A DNA stretch of 64,000 nt from Isobaculum melis (GCF_900111355.1 NZ_FOHA01000002.1:186001-250000), one strand, 5' to 3'; positions 54,491 through 63,737 are shown, counted from the stretch's first letter. Numbers and translations: made by a program. Notes: generated by a model not told the origin, from the sequence alone.

Positions 54491-55051
54491 TTATTTTTCC
54501 TCCCAAACAAAATTGTTCTCTGCATCTTTTAATTGTGGATGCTTTGTATCTTTTTCAGACATAATTGGATTGTTCATTGGCCAAACAATCCCAATATCTG
54601 GATCATCAAAGGCAATCCCTCTATCATGCTCTGGCGAGTATAATTCATCTACTTTATATTGGACATTCACATTGCCAGTAATGGTACAGAAGCCATGAGC
54701 AAAGCCCTTTGGTACAAGTAGTTGACGATGATTATATTCACTTAAAATATAACCTTCCCATTGGCCATAAGTTGGAGAACCTTTTCTCATATCTACCAAC
54801 ACATCATAAATTGCGCCAGTTGTTACACGAACTAATTTTGTTTGTGCTTTTGGATTTAATTGATAGTGCATACCACGAATAACACCTGGCTCAACAGATA
54901 ATGAATGATTGTCTTGAATAAATTCATTGGTAATACCTGCCGCAACAAATTTATCTTTTGTATAACTTTCTGTAAAGAAACCACGATGATCTCCATGTAC
55001 TGGTGTTTCAATAATTTTTACATCTTGCAATAATGTATCTAGTACTTTCAT
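54491..55051 (-). CDS. rmlC: dTDP-4-dehydrorhamnose 3,5-epimerase
   Basis: A 186-residue cupin enzyme, third step of dTDP-L-rhamnose synthesis. The catalytic His region (GVIRGMHYQLNPKAQTKLVRV), the conserved VDMRKGSPTYGQW and PKGFAHGFCT motifs are present. It lies between rmlA and rmlB with tight spacing. Confidence 0.96.
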   Translation of the reverse strand: MKVLDTLLQDVKIIETPVHGDHRGFFTESYTKDKFVAAGITNEFIQDNHSLSVEPGVIRGMHYQLNPKAQTKLVRVTTGAIYDVLVDMRKGSPTYGQWEGYILSEYNHRQLLVPKGFAHGFCTITGNVNVQYKVDELYSPEHDRGIAFDDPDIGIVWPMNNPIMSEKDTKHPQLKDAENNFVWEEK

Positions 55052-55069
55052 TTTCGAAAAACCTCTTTC

Positions 55070-55939
55070 TTAGCTATTATTTGCCAGTCTCAACAAGTAT
55101 TGTCCATAACCATTTTTCTTCAATGGTTCAGCCAATGCTAATAATTGCTCTTTTGTGATATACCCCATTCGATATGAAATTTCTTCTAAGCATGCCACTT
55201 TTAAATTTTGACGTTTTTCAATGGTTTCAATAAACGTTGAAGCTTCAAGTAAGGACTCATGTGTGCCTGTATCCAACCAAGCAAAGCCTCTTCCCATCAA
55301 TTCGACATCTAGTATGCCACGTTCTAAATAGGCTTTATTCACATCTGTAATTTCTAATTCACCACGTTCAGAAGGCTGAATATTTTTAGCAATCTCTACT
55401 ACTTGATTGTCATAGAAATATAACCCTGTCACAGCATAATTGCTTTTTGGTGTTTCAGGCTTCTCTTCAATTGAAACAGCGCGCATTTCTTGATCAAATT
55501 CTACAACACCAAATCTTTCTGGATCATTGACATGATAACCAAAAACAGTCGCACCACTGTCTTTATTTGCTGCTCTTTGTAACATTTGTGATAAACCATC
55601 ACCATGATAAATGTTATCTCCTAGAATCAAGCAAACAGAGTCATCTCCAATAAACTCTTCACCTAAAATAAAAGCTTGTGCCAGGCCATCAGGACTCTCC
55701 TGAACTTTATACTCAATATTTAAGCCTAATTCATGACCATTACCGAATAATTGTTCAAATCTTGGTGTGTCAGTAGGTGTTGAGATAAGCAAAATATCTT
55801 TAATCCCTGCTAACATCAAGGTTGACATTGGATAATAAATCATTGGTTTATCATAAATCGGCATTAATTGTTTTGATACTGCTTTTGTTAATGGGTATAG
55901 ACGTGTGCCGCTTCCGCCTGCTAAAATTATTCCTTTCAT
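55070..55939 (-). CDS. rmlA: glucose-1-phosphate thymidylyltransferase
   Basis: A 289-residue nucleotidyltransferase that makes dTDP-glucose, first step of the rhamnose pathway. The signature [22 protein letters not shown], then [16 protein letters not shown] and LGDNIYHG are typical. The upstream spacer contains a TTTTTTA heptamer repeat that reaches into the previous gene. Confidence 0.97.
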   Translation of the reverse strand: MKGIILAGGSGTRLYPLTKAVSKQLMPIYDKPMIYYPMSTLMLAGIKDILLISTPTDTPRFEQLFGNGHELGLNIEYKVQESPDGLAQAFILGEEFIGDDSVCLILGDNIYHGDGLSQMLQRAANKDSGATVFGYHVNDPERFGVVEFDQEMRAVSIEEKPETPKSNYAVTGLYFYDNQVVEIAKNIQPSERGELEITDVNKAYLERGILDVELMGRGFAWLDTGTHESLLEASTFIETIEKRQNLKVACLEEISYRMGYITKEQLLALAEPLKKNGYGQYLLRLANNS

Positions 55940-55958
55940 TCGCTAATCATCCTCTTTA

Positions 55959-55979
55959 TTTTTTATTTTTTATTTTTTA
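55959..55979 (-). repeat. three perfect TTTTTTA heptamers between a GT gene and rmlA
   Basis: Three perfect copies in a row, with the stop codon of the glycosyltransferase (55970-55972) inside. The unit length is not a multiple of three, so copy-number change would alter the GT C-terminus and its distance to the rmlA ribosome site. Confidence 0.8.
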
Positions 55980-56671
55980 TATTTTATAATGGCTTTGATT
56001 GTTCCAATTCGTCCGTTGATTTTTTCACTGATGCTTCTTTTTCTAGTTCCTGTTACATTACCACCATGTCTTACATACTGCATTAATGGTTCATCTAATG
56101 CAACAATATGGCGTTGATTCATCATTCCAGCTAAAGCAATCCACTGATCATGCATTTCAACTGAATCTGGAATAGGTAGAAATTCTTCAATCAAATCTGC
56201 TCTAAATGCCATCATAGCGCCTGTAAACGCATTTTTCAATACATTTTTTAGAATTGTTTGTGGAAATTTATTGCGATTTTCATGGTTCCAAGAATGATTC
56301 AGTACTTGAAAATCACCATCTACAACAATGCCATCATGAATCACAATATCTGCACCTTGATTAAAAGCAGCCATTACCTTTTCAACTTTGTCAGCTAACC
56401 AGACATCATCTTGATCGCTTAAAAAGACATAATCTCCTTTGACAAAGCTTAAGGCACGTTCAAAGCTTTTAATCACGCCCATATTTTTTTCATTTGGATA
56501 AATCTCAATTCTATCTCCAAATTTTTGTTTTAAAATAGAGACTGTATCATCCGTGGAGCAATCATCTATCACAATCACTTGATCTGTTATCTCTAACTGA
56601 GAAAGAATAGACTCTAACTGTCTCACAATAAAGGAGGCGCCATTATAAGCAGAGAGACATACTGAAATCAT
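55970..56671 (-). CDS. family 2 glycosyltransferase
   Basis: A 233-residue short GT-A enzyme with VCLSAYNGASFIVRQLESIL, VIDDCSTDDTVSIL, FLSDQDDVWL and a later NAFTGAMMAFR, resembling rhamnosyl- or glucosyltransferases of capsule loci. It overlaps the preceding GT by 4 bases and precedes rmlA by 30 bases. Its donor is unknown; rhamnose is plausible from context. Confidence 0.88.
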   Translation of the reverse strand: MISVCLSAYNGASFIVRQLESILSQLEITDQVIVIDDCSTDDTVSILKQKFGDRIEIYPNEKNMGVIKSFERALSFVKGDYVFLSDQDDVWLADKVEKVMAAFNQGADIVIHDGIVVDGDFQVLNHSWNHENRNKFPQTILKNVLKNAFTGAMMAFRADLIEEFLPIPDSVEMHDQWIALAGMMNQRHIVALDEPLMQYVRHGGNVTGTRKRSISEKINGRIGTIKAIIKYKK

Positions 56672-57504
56672 ACATTATTACCTCGCAGTCTAAAAAACTT
56701 TTTATAACTATATAAAGCAATTTTTTTATTTCCTACAAGAAGGAGCTGTTTGCACGCACGTAAAAATAGGTGCTTCTTATATTGCGGATATAAATCTTTT
56801 TGGAAATGCTGATAAAAATAAACTTCAGCATCTAAAATACTTTGATATCTTGAAAGACTCACATTTTTATAATTCATCACTGACAAATCATGTTGTAAGT
56901 GCGCATTCATTACATAAATTGATTCATTTAGCTCCGCTAATTGATGAAACAACCAATGATCTAAATAATCAAGTTTAAAATTTGGATTAAAACCACCGAT
57001 TTTTTCCATAAATGCCATAGAAAGCAGTGTCCCAGAGTTGATACTCATAATCTTTTGGTTTGTTAAGCCTGTTATCGTAACATCCTCTTCTAAGTGACGT
57101 AAGTTTTTGGCAAAAACTGGTGAAATCTGCTGTTCGCCAAAAAACACTTTTGGCACAATAGCTGAAGCCTTCTTTTCAGTTTTGGAAAGTAGTAATAACT
57201 CTTGAAGATAGGCTTCTGTTAATTGAGTATCTTGATCTAATAGAAGTAACCATGAGCTTTGATTTTTTTTCCCTATTGAAAAAGCCTCATTATAGGCTAC
57301 TGCAATTCCTGGATTTTTAGGATTGTGAAAATAAGTGATTTTTTCATTCGCTTTATTTATTTTTTCAAGACTATTGTCATAAACAAGCAATTCATAATCA
57401 ATCTGTAAACTTTCAAATAAATATTCATATGAAAGCAAAGATTGATACGTCTCAGATTCTTCTAGTAATCGTTGGTAGAGGACAAGTACAATTGTTAGTT
57501 TCAT
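56668..57504 (-). CDS. family 2 glycosyltransferase
   Basis: A 278-residue GT-A enzyme with the rhamnosyltransferase-like pattern YDNSLEKINKANEKITYF, NPKNPGIAVAYNEAFSIG and LLLLDQDTQLT. The ATG at 57504 follows AAAGG by 9 bases and begins the fold (MKLTIVLVLYQ); in-frame codons from 57540 also exist and abut an upstream open fragment. It is the first gene of the GT-GT-rmlA-rmlC-rmlB unit. Confidence 0.87.
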   Translation of the reverse strand: MKLTIVLVLYQRLLEESETYQSLLSYEYLFESLQIDYELLVYDNSLEKINKANEKITYFHNPKNPGIAVAYNEAFSIGKKNQSSWLLLLDQDTQLTEAYLQELLLLSKTEKKASAIVPKVFFGEQQISPVFAKNLRHLEEDVTITGLTNQKIMSINSGTLLSMAFMEKIGGFNPNFKLDYLDHWLFHQLAELNESIYVMNAHLQHDLSVMNYKNVSLSRYQSILDAEVYFYQHFQKDLYPQYKKHLFLRACKQLLLVGNKKIALYSYKKFFRLRGNNV

Positions 57505-57540
57505 CAAAATTAACCTTTCTAGTGTTATCTTTTTTATCAT

Positions 57541-57711
57541 TTAATGAGGATAGGCTATCGCCGCTTTTTCTAGATAGATCCAACCCTCAGTTTTAGTTAT
57601 TCTTTTCATTTCATCAATGTCTTGCTAGTAAGATGTTTTTTCTTTCATTAACAGCTCATACTTTGACATTATTTTTATCATATAGCTGCTATTGGGTACT
57701 CTTAGCAATAC
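57541..57711 (-). pseudogene. possible gene remnant upstream of the GT-rml unit
   Basis: Reading the minus strand in the frame that ends TAA at 57541-57543, about 27 codons (ending TEGWIYLEKAAIAYPH) follow an in-frame TAG at 57625-57627, and 28 more coding-like codons lie above it up to a TGA at 57712-57714. The composition looks more coding than the flanks. The fragment is short enough that chance is possible. The 532-base gap 57505-58036 otherwise holds a promoter candidate and a terminator. Confidence 0.25.
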
Positions 57712-57755
57712 TCATGTATTCTTGTTCATTGACTATCATATCGCTTCAATAATAC

Positions 57756-57764
57756 ATTATATCA
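57756..57764 (-). promoter_or_regulatory. candidate extended -10 promoter of the GT-GT-rmlACB unit
   Basis: TGATATAAT on the minus strand (TATAAT at 57756-57761). It would give a leader of about 245 bases that covers the possible gene remnant. The -35 is weak. Confidence 0.42.
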
Positions 57765-57944
57765 TTAATTTTATTGTTATGACATATTTTTTAATAGTTT
57801 AAGAACTTCTTAAACTTCAATTAAGAGCTATTACCTTTTTCTATCTATTTTATGGTGTCTCTTTATTTTTTTTGAGGCGATTTATTCATAAATTACTGCA
57901 AAATAATAACATATATTTCTGAAGCATATCCTCTTTAGCCCATT

Positions 57945-57970
57945 CAAAAAGCCTTCGGAGTTCCGAAGGC
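57945..57970 (-). terminator. terminator of the GT4 / priming transferase unit
   Basis: GCCTTCGG (57951-57958) and CCGAAGGC (57963-57970) form a perfect GC-rich stem with an AGTT loop; on the minus strand TTTTT follows. It lies about 65 bases after the GT4 stop. Confidence 0.85.
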
Positions 57971-58036
57971 AGAGGACATCTATCTATATGCTAAGCAAAC
58001 AAATTTTGTGATTTGTAGGCCATACAATTTCTTTTA

Positions 58037-59224
58037 TTAATTACGCCATTTTTCTGCAATCCAATCAAATAAAGGCTGATAAACTTTTTCACGTGCGAAA
58101 TAGTCAGTTGCAAATTGCTTTGCTGCAACACGATCAAGTTGGTTATTTTGATTTAATTCCACGACTTCCAGTAATCCTTCATATAAGGAAGTCTGACTTC
58201 CAGCATGATAATGAATAGCTAAATGCTTTTGAATCAGTTCTTCAGATAATTTCCCTGTTAAGCTATTTAAAAGAAAGAGACCACAAGCCATATAATCAGA
58301 TTGTTTATAGGAAAGCTTAACATTTGTATTTTCTGTAAAGGAATTAATCCCCACATCCATACATTTTAAATTTGCAATATAAGTGACATAGTCTGATTTT
58401 GGAATATGATGAACAAAAGACAATTCAGTGGCTACTTCTTTGACTAGGTGTTCAACCTCTCCACTTCCTAAAAAATAAAAATTAATGTTATCTTTCAATT
58501 CTGTTTGATAGGTTCTTAATGTCTCAACAACCGTTTCTAAATTATAATTGACACCTAGAGAACCCGCAAAACAAATATTTAATTTACCTGCTTCTCTTGG
58601 TATTTCAGCTGCTGGAATTTGATTAATTTTTAGCATATTCACACCTAAAAGAATCGGAAATAAATCACCATTTTTGACATACTTTTTAAAGTCATAAACA
58701 TACTCATAGGATTCCCCTACTAATAAATCACACTTTTTCATTCCTGAAGATCTAAGCCATTTCCATAAACCAAAAAATAGATTCACAACAACGCTTTTTT
58801 GCATTTTAGGGCTGAGTAAAGGTTTAAAGCTTTCAGGCCAAGTGTCATGTACATCGATAATTAATTGATTTTTCTTGATTCTTTTTACCCAACCATTAAA
58901 AAATCCCAAAGAATTAGAAGGGACTGCACATAAAACCATATCTTCTTTTTTTACGTTCTTCAATAGGAAGAAAAAGACGCGCAATGAAAAGAAGAAATGC
59001 GAAAAGAGCCTGCCAAGTGACATATTTTTTTTATAGCCATTTTCACGGATATAAACAATTCCCTTTTGAACTTCTTTTGGTTGTTTTTTATAATGATCAA
59101 AGGTACTTGTAACGAAGATTGTTTGATAGTGATCTTTTAAGTGCTTATAAATATATGAATAGCGATTATAATCTTCATTTTGGAAGTCTGACGTGTATTG
59201 TGACACAATAATTAATTTTCCCAT
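58037..59224 (-). CDS. family 4-like glycosyltransferase
   Basis: A 395-residue GT-B enzyme. The N-terminal domain starts KLIIVSQYTSDFQNEDYNRY and contains LIIDVHDTWPESFKPLLS; the C-terminal half has FCFAGSLGVNYNLETVVET-like residues and VKLSYKQSDYMACGLFL, the usual nucleotide-sugar end. It is the last gene of the unit that starts at 62694. Sugars unknown. Confidence 0.87.
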   Translation of the reverse strand: MGKLIIVSQYTSDFQNEDYNRYSYIYKHLKDHYQTIFVTSTFDHYKKQPKEVQKGIVYIRENGYKKNMSLGRLFSHFFFSLRVFFFLLKNVKKEDMVLCAVPSNSLGFFNGWVKRIKKNQLIIDVHDTWPESFKPLLSPKMQKSVVVNLFFGLWKWLRSSGMKKCDLLVGESYEYVYDFKKYVKNGDLFPILLGVNMLKINQIPAAEIPREAGKLNICFAGSLGVNYNLETVVETLRTYQTELKDNINFYFLGSGEVEHLVKEVATELSFVHHIPKSDYVTYIANLKCMDVGINSFTENTNVKLSYKQSDYMACGLFLLNSLTGKLSEELIQKHLAIHYHAGSQTSLYEGLLEVVELNQNNQLDRVAAKQFATDYFAREKVYQPLFDWIAEKWRN

Positions 59225-59279
59225 TGTACTATGCTCCTCTTTAATGAATATTCTTCAAAAAGTCTCTTTGTGTATGTGC

Positions 59280-59951
59280 CTACACAGAACCTTTACCAGT
59301 AAACGTTTGAAAAATAGTCAAAAAGAATATTTTTATGTCCAATAATATTGTTTTGTTGTCGACATACTCATTATCATATTTTATTTTATCTCCATGATCA
59401 ATATCACTGCGACCATTTACTTGAGCCCAGCCAGTAATACCTGGTTTAACAGATAATCTTTTTTTCTGTTGCTCATTGTAATGTTGTGTAATTTCTGGTA
59501 TTTCAGGTCTTGGACCAATCAAACTCATTCTGCCTTGGAAAACATTAATAAATTGTGGTAATTCATCAATACTATACTTCCGAATAAATTGTCCTATTTT
59601 CGTAATGTTTGGATTACTTCCTGAGGATTTAAATACAAAGTCATCAGGTACACCATCTGGCCAATCAAAATCGTAAGAAGGACTTTCTTTACGCTCAGAC
59701 ATGTTTTTCATTGATCTAAATTTATACATCACAAAAATTTTACCATTTTTCCCTACTCGTTTTTGTTTAAACAAAATAGGCATTCCATCATCTGCTACAA
59801 TAATAATGGATACAATTAGGAAAATTGGGCTTAATAAAATAATAGCGATTGTACTTAGTATGATATCAAACAGACGCTTAAAAAAATTAAAAAAGTTCTG
59901 TTCTAATACGTTCGATGTCTTGTTGTTGTTGTTGGGTGTATTCTTCTGCAT
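59280..59951 (-). CDS. initiating undecaprenyl-phosphate sugar-phosphate transferase
   Basis: A 223-residue PglC/WcaJ-C type enzyme with a single hydrophobic N-terminal helix (about residues 28-50) and the catalytic domain motifs ILFKQKRVGKNGKIF, VMYKFRSMKN, and VKPGITGWAQVNGRSDI. It transfers a sugar-1-phosphate to undecaprenyl phosphate and starts repeat-unit assembly. The AGGAGG site 8 bases before its ATG lies inside the end of the preceding gene, giving a 65-base overlap. The small size (no extra membrane domain) suggests the monotopic class that often uses diNAcBac-, FucNAc- or QuiNAc-type donors. Confidence 0.94.
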   Translation of the reverse strand: MQKNTPNNNNKTSNVLEQNFFNFFKRLFDIILSTIAIILLSPIFLIVSIIIVADDGMPILFKQKRVGKNGKIFVMYKFRSMKNMSERKESPSYDFDWPDGVPDDFVFKSSGSNPNITKIGQFIRKYSIDELPQFINVFQGRMSLIGPRPEIPEITQHYNEQQKKRLSVKPGITGWAQVNGRSDIDHGDKIKYDNEYVDNKTILLDIKIFFLTIFQTFTGKGSV

Positions 59952-60858
59952 TTAATAATCCTCCTAAACCATTTGCAATTCCGACAATTCGTGTTGGATG
60001 TAAATAACTGTCAACGACAACTTCTCCACAACGTCCAATAATGCCACCGGAAACAATATTCATTCCGTTAATTTCACGTTCTCCAATACTCATTTCATAA
60101 AAGCCTTCAGCTAGTCTAGACTGTGCAGCAAAGGCTAAATACTCATCAGCCATTCTGACATCTAATCGAAGCATTCGTATCTTTTTACTTTCAGAATCTG
60201 CAATAAAAGAACTTGTATAATTTGAAATACCACCATCAATCACAAAAGCTTTTTCTTTCATGACTGAAAGAAAATGGGCATCAATGACTTGTTCTGCCGA
60301 AATAAAACTAATAGCCAAATCATAGTGGTCTTTGATTTCTTGATAAAACGTTATTTTAGGTGAAAAGCGAGGAAGAAATAAATTAATTCCATCAATCACT
60401 GTTTGAGCCGTATCAGCATGCAAGTTCCAAATGGAAACATGGGCATTTCGTTCTGCTAAGCGAATGGATAGCTTTGCCCCTAAGTTGCCTGCACCAAAAA
60501 TTAAAATATTTTTGCCCGCAACATCATCATTCATTAATTTAGAAATTAATAAATCGGCTGCTTCCATGGTGACATCGTTGGGCTTATAGGCATGAATTTG
60601 GCTGCTAGGTGTCACATTTTCCAATTGTTGGTCAATGGTTTGCTTTAAGTCAAAATCTCTTTTATTTTCCACATCTACAAAAAGATGCTTGGGCACATCA
60701 TTTTCTTGAAAAAATGCCTCTGTATCTGCTTTTGAAGAAAATAAATAATTTTTTCTTGCTTTTCCTAGTACCATTTTTTCCGGCAATATATTTGTCTGAG
60801 AGGTTACTTTAGCAGTTGTGCTAAAAAAAGCTATATCCTCATTAAAAATAGGCATCAT
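59887..60858 (-). CDS. unassigned Rossmann-fold oxidoreductase, FolD/shikimate-dehydrogenase-like
   Basis: A 323-residue soluble protein I cannot name. The first 110 or so residues form a substrate-domain-like alpha/beta region, then KPNDVTMEAADLLISKL leads into a dinucleotide-binding site (ILIFGAGNLGAKLSIRLAER), and later AFVIDGGISN, SGGIIGRCGEVVVDSYLHP. The layout recalls FolD and shikimate/glutamyl-tRNA reductase dehydrogenases. It lies between the UDP-sugar 4,6-dehydratase and the initiating sugar transferase, so a role in making or modifying the first sugar is plausible (inference). Start at 60858, with GAGGAA 7 bases upstream; 60855 is a second ATG. Confidence 0.6.
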   Translation of the reverse strand: MMPIFNEDIAFFSTTAKVTSQTNILPEKMVLGKARKNYLFSSKADTEAFFQENDVPKHLFVDVENKRDFDLKQTIDQQLENVTPSSQIHAYKPNDVTMEAADLLISKLMNDDVAGKNILIFGAGNLGAKLSIRLAERNAHVSIWNLHADTAQTVIDGINLFLPRFSPKITFYQEIKDHYDLAISFISAEQVIDAHFLSVMKEKAFVIDGGISNYTSSFIADSESKKIRMLRLDVRMADEYLAFAAQSRLAEGFYEMSIGEREINGMNIVSGGIIGRCGEVVVDSYLHPTRIVGIANGLGGLLNAEEYTQQQQQDIERIRTELF

Positions 60859-60885
60859 ATTTTCTTCCTCATCCTTCACTTTAAT

Positions 60886-62694
60886 TTATACATTATCATT
60901 GGCAAATTGAATGACTGCTTTTTTCAATTTCTCTTCATCCAGTCCTTCGACACTTTCAACAAAATGCATAATTGTATCTATTTCCGTATTGTGCACTGCA
61001 CCAACAAAAATTTTATCATAGACTTTTTCAGTTGTTTTTTCACTATCTACAAGCAATTCTTCATATAATTTTTCCCCTGGACGTTTACCTGTTTCAATAA
61101 TGCCAATTTCTTCTTCAGTATAGCCACATAATTTAATAATTTTCTTAGCTAAATCAAGAATTTTAACTGGTTCGCCCATATCTAAAATAAAGATTTCTCC
61201 ACCTTTAGATAGCACACCCGCTTGAATAACCAAACGACTTGCTTCTGGAATGGTCATAAAGAATCTGGTCATTCTTTTGTCTGTTAGCGTAATCGGTCCA
61301 CCGTTTTGAATTTGCTCTTTAAAAAGTGGAATCACACTGCCACGGCTTCCTAAAACATTTCCAAATCTTACTGCAACGAATTTGGTTTTGTTTGGTTCAT
61401 TTAAGGATTGAACAATCATTTCTGCAATACGTTTTGTTGCCCCCATGATATTTGGTGGGTTAACAGCTTTATCAGTAGAAATCATCACAAAAGAGCTCAC
61501 GCCAGCAGCTTTTGCTGCTTCTGCAATATTCTTGGTTCCATAAACATTGTTCTTAATCGCTTCACCTGGATTGTATTCCATCATAGGTACATGTTTATGC
61601 GCTGCTGCATGATAGACAACATCTGGCTTATATTTTTCCATAATGCTAAATAATCTATCACGATCTTGAATATCTGCAATAATAGGCACCACATTAAACT
61701 GATTTGCATAATTTGTTCGTAACTCTTTATCAATCAAATAAATAGAATTTTCTCCATGACCTAATAAATAAATCGCTTTAGGATTAAATTTTGCTACTTG
61801 ACGACAAATTTCTGAACCAATCGAACCACCAGCACCTGAAACTAGAATGCTTCTGCCAGTTAATTTCGCTGAAATTAAATCCATATCCAGCTCGATTTCT
61901 TCTCTACCAAGTAAATCAACAACATCAATATCTCTAAATTTATTCACTGAAAGTTTACCTGTCATCACATCTTCAATTGAAGGCATGACCTTCACAATCA
62001 CATGTGTGTTACGGCAAACATCTAAAATACGTTCATATTCATCTCCTGAAAGTGAAGGAATCGCAATAATAATTTGCTTTACTTCCTCTGATTCAACTAA
62101 TGCTGGAATATCGTCTATTCGACCTAACACACTTACACCAAATAGTTGTAGATGTAATTTTCCAGGATTATCATCAACAATCCCAACTGGATCAATTTCT
62201 AAATAAGGATTACTTTTTATTCTCTTAATCAGCATTCCGCCACCATCACCAGCGCCAATAATTAGCGTTCTAATTTTATGGTAATTCGGATCTCCAAGAG
62301 ATTTATTCATTTTATAATCATGTCTAAATCTTAATACAAAACGACTTGTCATAATCACAGCGACAACTAATAGCCATGACACAAATATCATTCGAATACT
62401 AAACACTTGACCAAAAGCTAACATACAAATCATTGTTAGGACGATGGATAAGGTTTCGACTTGAACAATAGATAATAATTCACCAATTCCTGCATAAGAC
62501 CACATTTTGTAGTAGGACTTAAAAATGTTTGATAAAACAAAATGAAATACTATAAATAGTACAGTTATCACAATGATTGATGTATCTGTAACTGTAATAA
62601 ACGGATTCAGCAATGTATTAGCAATCATGCAAGAGATGACAATTAAAAAGGCATCCATTAAACTCCATAAAATTTTTCTCTTTGTCATATTCAC
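60886..62694 (-). CDS. membrane nucleotide-sugar 4,6-dehydratase (CapD/PglF/EpsC-like)
   Basis: A 602-residue protein with four N-terminal membrane helices (about 8-120), a CoA-binding-like Rossmann domain (about 145-270) and a catalytic SDR domain (about 280-560: ILVSGAGGSIGSEICRQ, ISTDKAVNPPNIMGATKRIAE, where Met takes the Tyr place as in this subfamily). Such enzymes turn UDP-GlcNAc into UDP-4-keto-6-deoxy-GlcNAc, the precursor of QuiNAc, FucNAc or diNAcBac. The GTG start has GGGAG 9 bases upstream. It heads the minus-strand unit that runs to the GT4 at 58037. Confidence 0.93.
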   Translation of the reverse strand: MNMTKRKILWSLMDAFLIVISCMIANTLLNPFITVTDTSIIVITVLFIVFHFVLSNIFKSYYKMWSYAGIGELLSIVQVETLSIVLTMICMLAFGQVFSIRMIFVSWLLVVAVIMTSRFVLRFRHDYKMNKSLGDPNYHKIRTLIIGAGDGGGMLIKRIKSNPYLEIDPVGIVDDNPGKLHLQLFGVSVLGRIDDIPALVESEEVKQIIIAIPSLSGDEYERILDVCRNTHVIVKVMPSIEDVMTGKLSVNKFRDIDVVDLLGREEIELDMDLISAKLTGRSILVSGAGGSIGSEICRQVAKFNPKAIYLLGHGENSIYLIDKELRTNYANQFNVVPIIADIQDRDRLFSIMEKYKPDVVYHAAAHKHVPMMEYNPGEAIKNNVYGTKNIAEAAKAAGVSSFVMISTDKAVNPPNIMGATKRIAEMIVQSLNEPNKTKFVAVRFGNVLGSRGSVIPLFKEQIQNGGPITLTDKRMTRFFMTIPEASRLVIQAGVLSKGGEIFILDMGEPVKILDLAKKIIKLCGYTEEEIGIIETGKRPGEKLYEELLVDSEKTTEKVYDKIFVGAVHNTEIDTIMHFVESVEGLDEEKLKKAVIQFANDNV

Positions 62695-62750
62695 GAGTAA
62701 ACACTCCCTGTTATATCAATAAAATTAAACTAAAAAAATCAGACAGAAAT

Positions 62751-62759
62751 ATTATAACA
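62751..62759 (-). promoter_or_regulatory. extended -10 promoter of the 62694-58037 unit
   Basis: TGTTATAAT on the minus strand (TATAAT at 62751-62756), 57 bases before the dehydratase start. The -35 is weak, as often with extended -10 sites. The 304-base gap 62695-62998 otherwise holds the cyclophilin terminator and nothing else recognised. Confidence 0.55.
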
Positions 62760-62932
62760 TATTTCAAAGCAGAATAGCGTCTTTGAGGCAGAAATTTAAT
62801 ATTTTTACACTAAGAATCACTAAAAATGATGCTTGACCATTCAGTCTTTATTCAACGACTACTCTCTTTACGTTTTTATGCTTACTTTCTTTCTATTGCA
62901 TCCTCATTGATCATAATCAGTTTTTATCCGTT

Positions 62933-62979
62933 CAAAAAAAAGGATGAAACAAAACTAATAAAATAGTTTTATTTCATCC
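62933..62979 (-). terminator. terminator of the cyclophilin gene
   Basis: Arms 62942-62957 and 62964-62979 pair over 16 bp with one G-U pair, followed on the minus strand by a T-run. It lies 20 bases past the cyclophilin stop. Confidence 0.86.
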
Positions 62980-62998
62980 CTAGCTTTAATTTAGCCTC

Positions 62999-63589
62999 TT
63001 ATTTAGCAATTTCAACTTCTTCAATTACCACATCATAAACTGGCTTATCATTTGGTCCACGTTTAACAGACTCAATTTCTTTCACAACATTCATGCCTTC
63101 AACTACTTGACCGAAAACGCTATGACGGAAATCTAACCAAGGTGTACCACCTTTTTCACGATAAGCTTCAATCATTTCTTGAGGATAACCTGCACCTTCA
63201 AGCTGACTTAACATATTTTCAGGCACTGTTTCATTTGAAACAATAAAGAACTGACTGCCATTTGTATTTGGTCCAGCATTAGCCATTGATAAGGCGCCAT
63301 TTAAGTTAAAGGCTTCTCTTGAAAATTCATCTTCAAATTCGCTGCCCCAAATGCTTTCGCCACCCATACCTGTTCCAGTTGGATCGCCACCTTGAATCAT
63401 AAAATCAGGAATTACACGATGAAAAATAATGCCGTTGTAATAGCCTTTTTCGGCTAAACCGATAAAGTTTTCAACTGATTTTGGTGCTTGTTCTGGGAAT
63501 AATTTAATTTTAATATCGCCCATATTGGTTTTTAATGTCGCAACTGGATGGCCAGCTGTTTCATTTGATAATTGTGGAAATTGAGACAT
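62999..63589 (-). CDS. cyclophilin-type peptidyl-prolyl isomerase
   Basis: A 196-residue cyclophilin that speeds proline cis-trans isomerisation. Active-site motifs [29 protein letters not shown] and [16 protein letters not shown] are present. There is no signal peptide, so it is cytoplasmic. A strong AAGGAGG site precedes its ATG. It forms a single-gene transcript at the edge of the polysaccharide locus. Confidence 0.95.
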   Translation of the reverse strand: MSQFPQLSNETAGHPVATLKTNMGDIKIKLFPEQAPKSVENFIGLAEKGYYNGIIFHRVIPDFMIQGGDPTGTGMGGESIWGSEFEDEFSREAFNLNGALSMANAGPNTNGSQFFIVSNETVPENMLSQLEGAGYPQEMIEAYREKGGTPWLDFRHSVFGQVVEGMNVVKEIESVKRGPNDKPVYDVVIEEVEIAK

Positions 63590-63737
63590 GTAGATGTCCT
63601 CCTTTAGTTAAATTCATTCTTCTTTACTATCATACCCAAATCTCTTAAAAAATTCCATCATTTTCCTAGGATTTACTTTGAAAACTAAAATCGCATACTC
63701 ATTTTGTCTTTATTTTTTTCATTCCACTTTTGTTCAT

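Noticed and set aside
50361-57504. Evidence for a mobile element carrying the rhamnose genes
   Set aside because: No transposase, terminal inverted repeats, integrase or target-site duplication was found at the edges.
57501-57760. A known riboswitch in the long leader of the GT-rml unit
   Set aside because: A TGAGG/CCTCA pairing near 57545-57590 drew attention, but the segment fits no riboswitch core that I recognise.
62694-62998. Possible small gene or RNA between the dehydratase and cyclophilin genes
   Set aside because: Only a promoter candidate and the cyclophilin terminator were seen; no coding frame of note.
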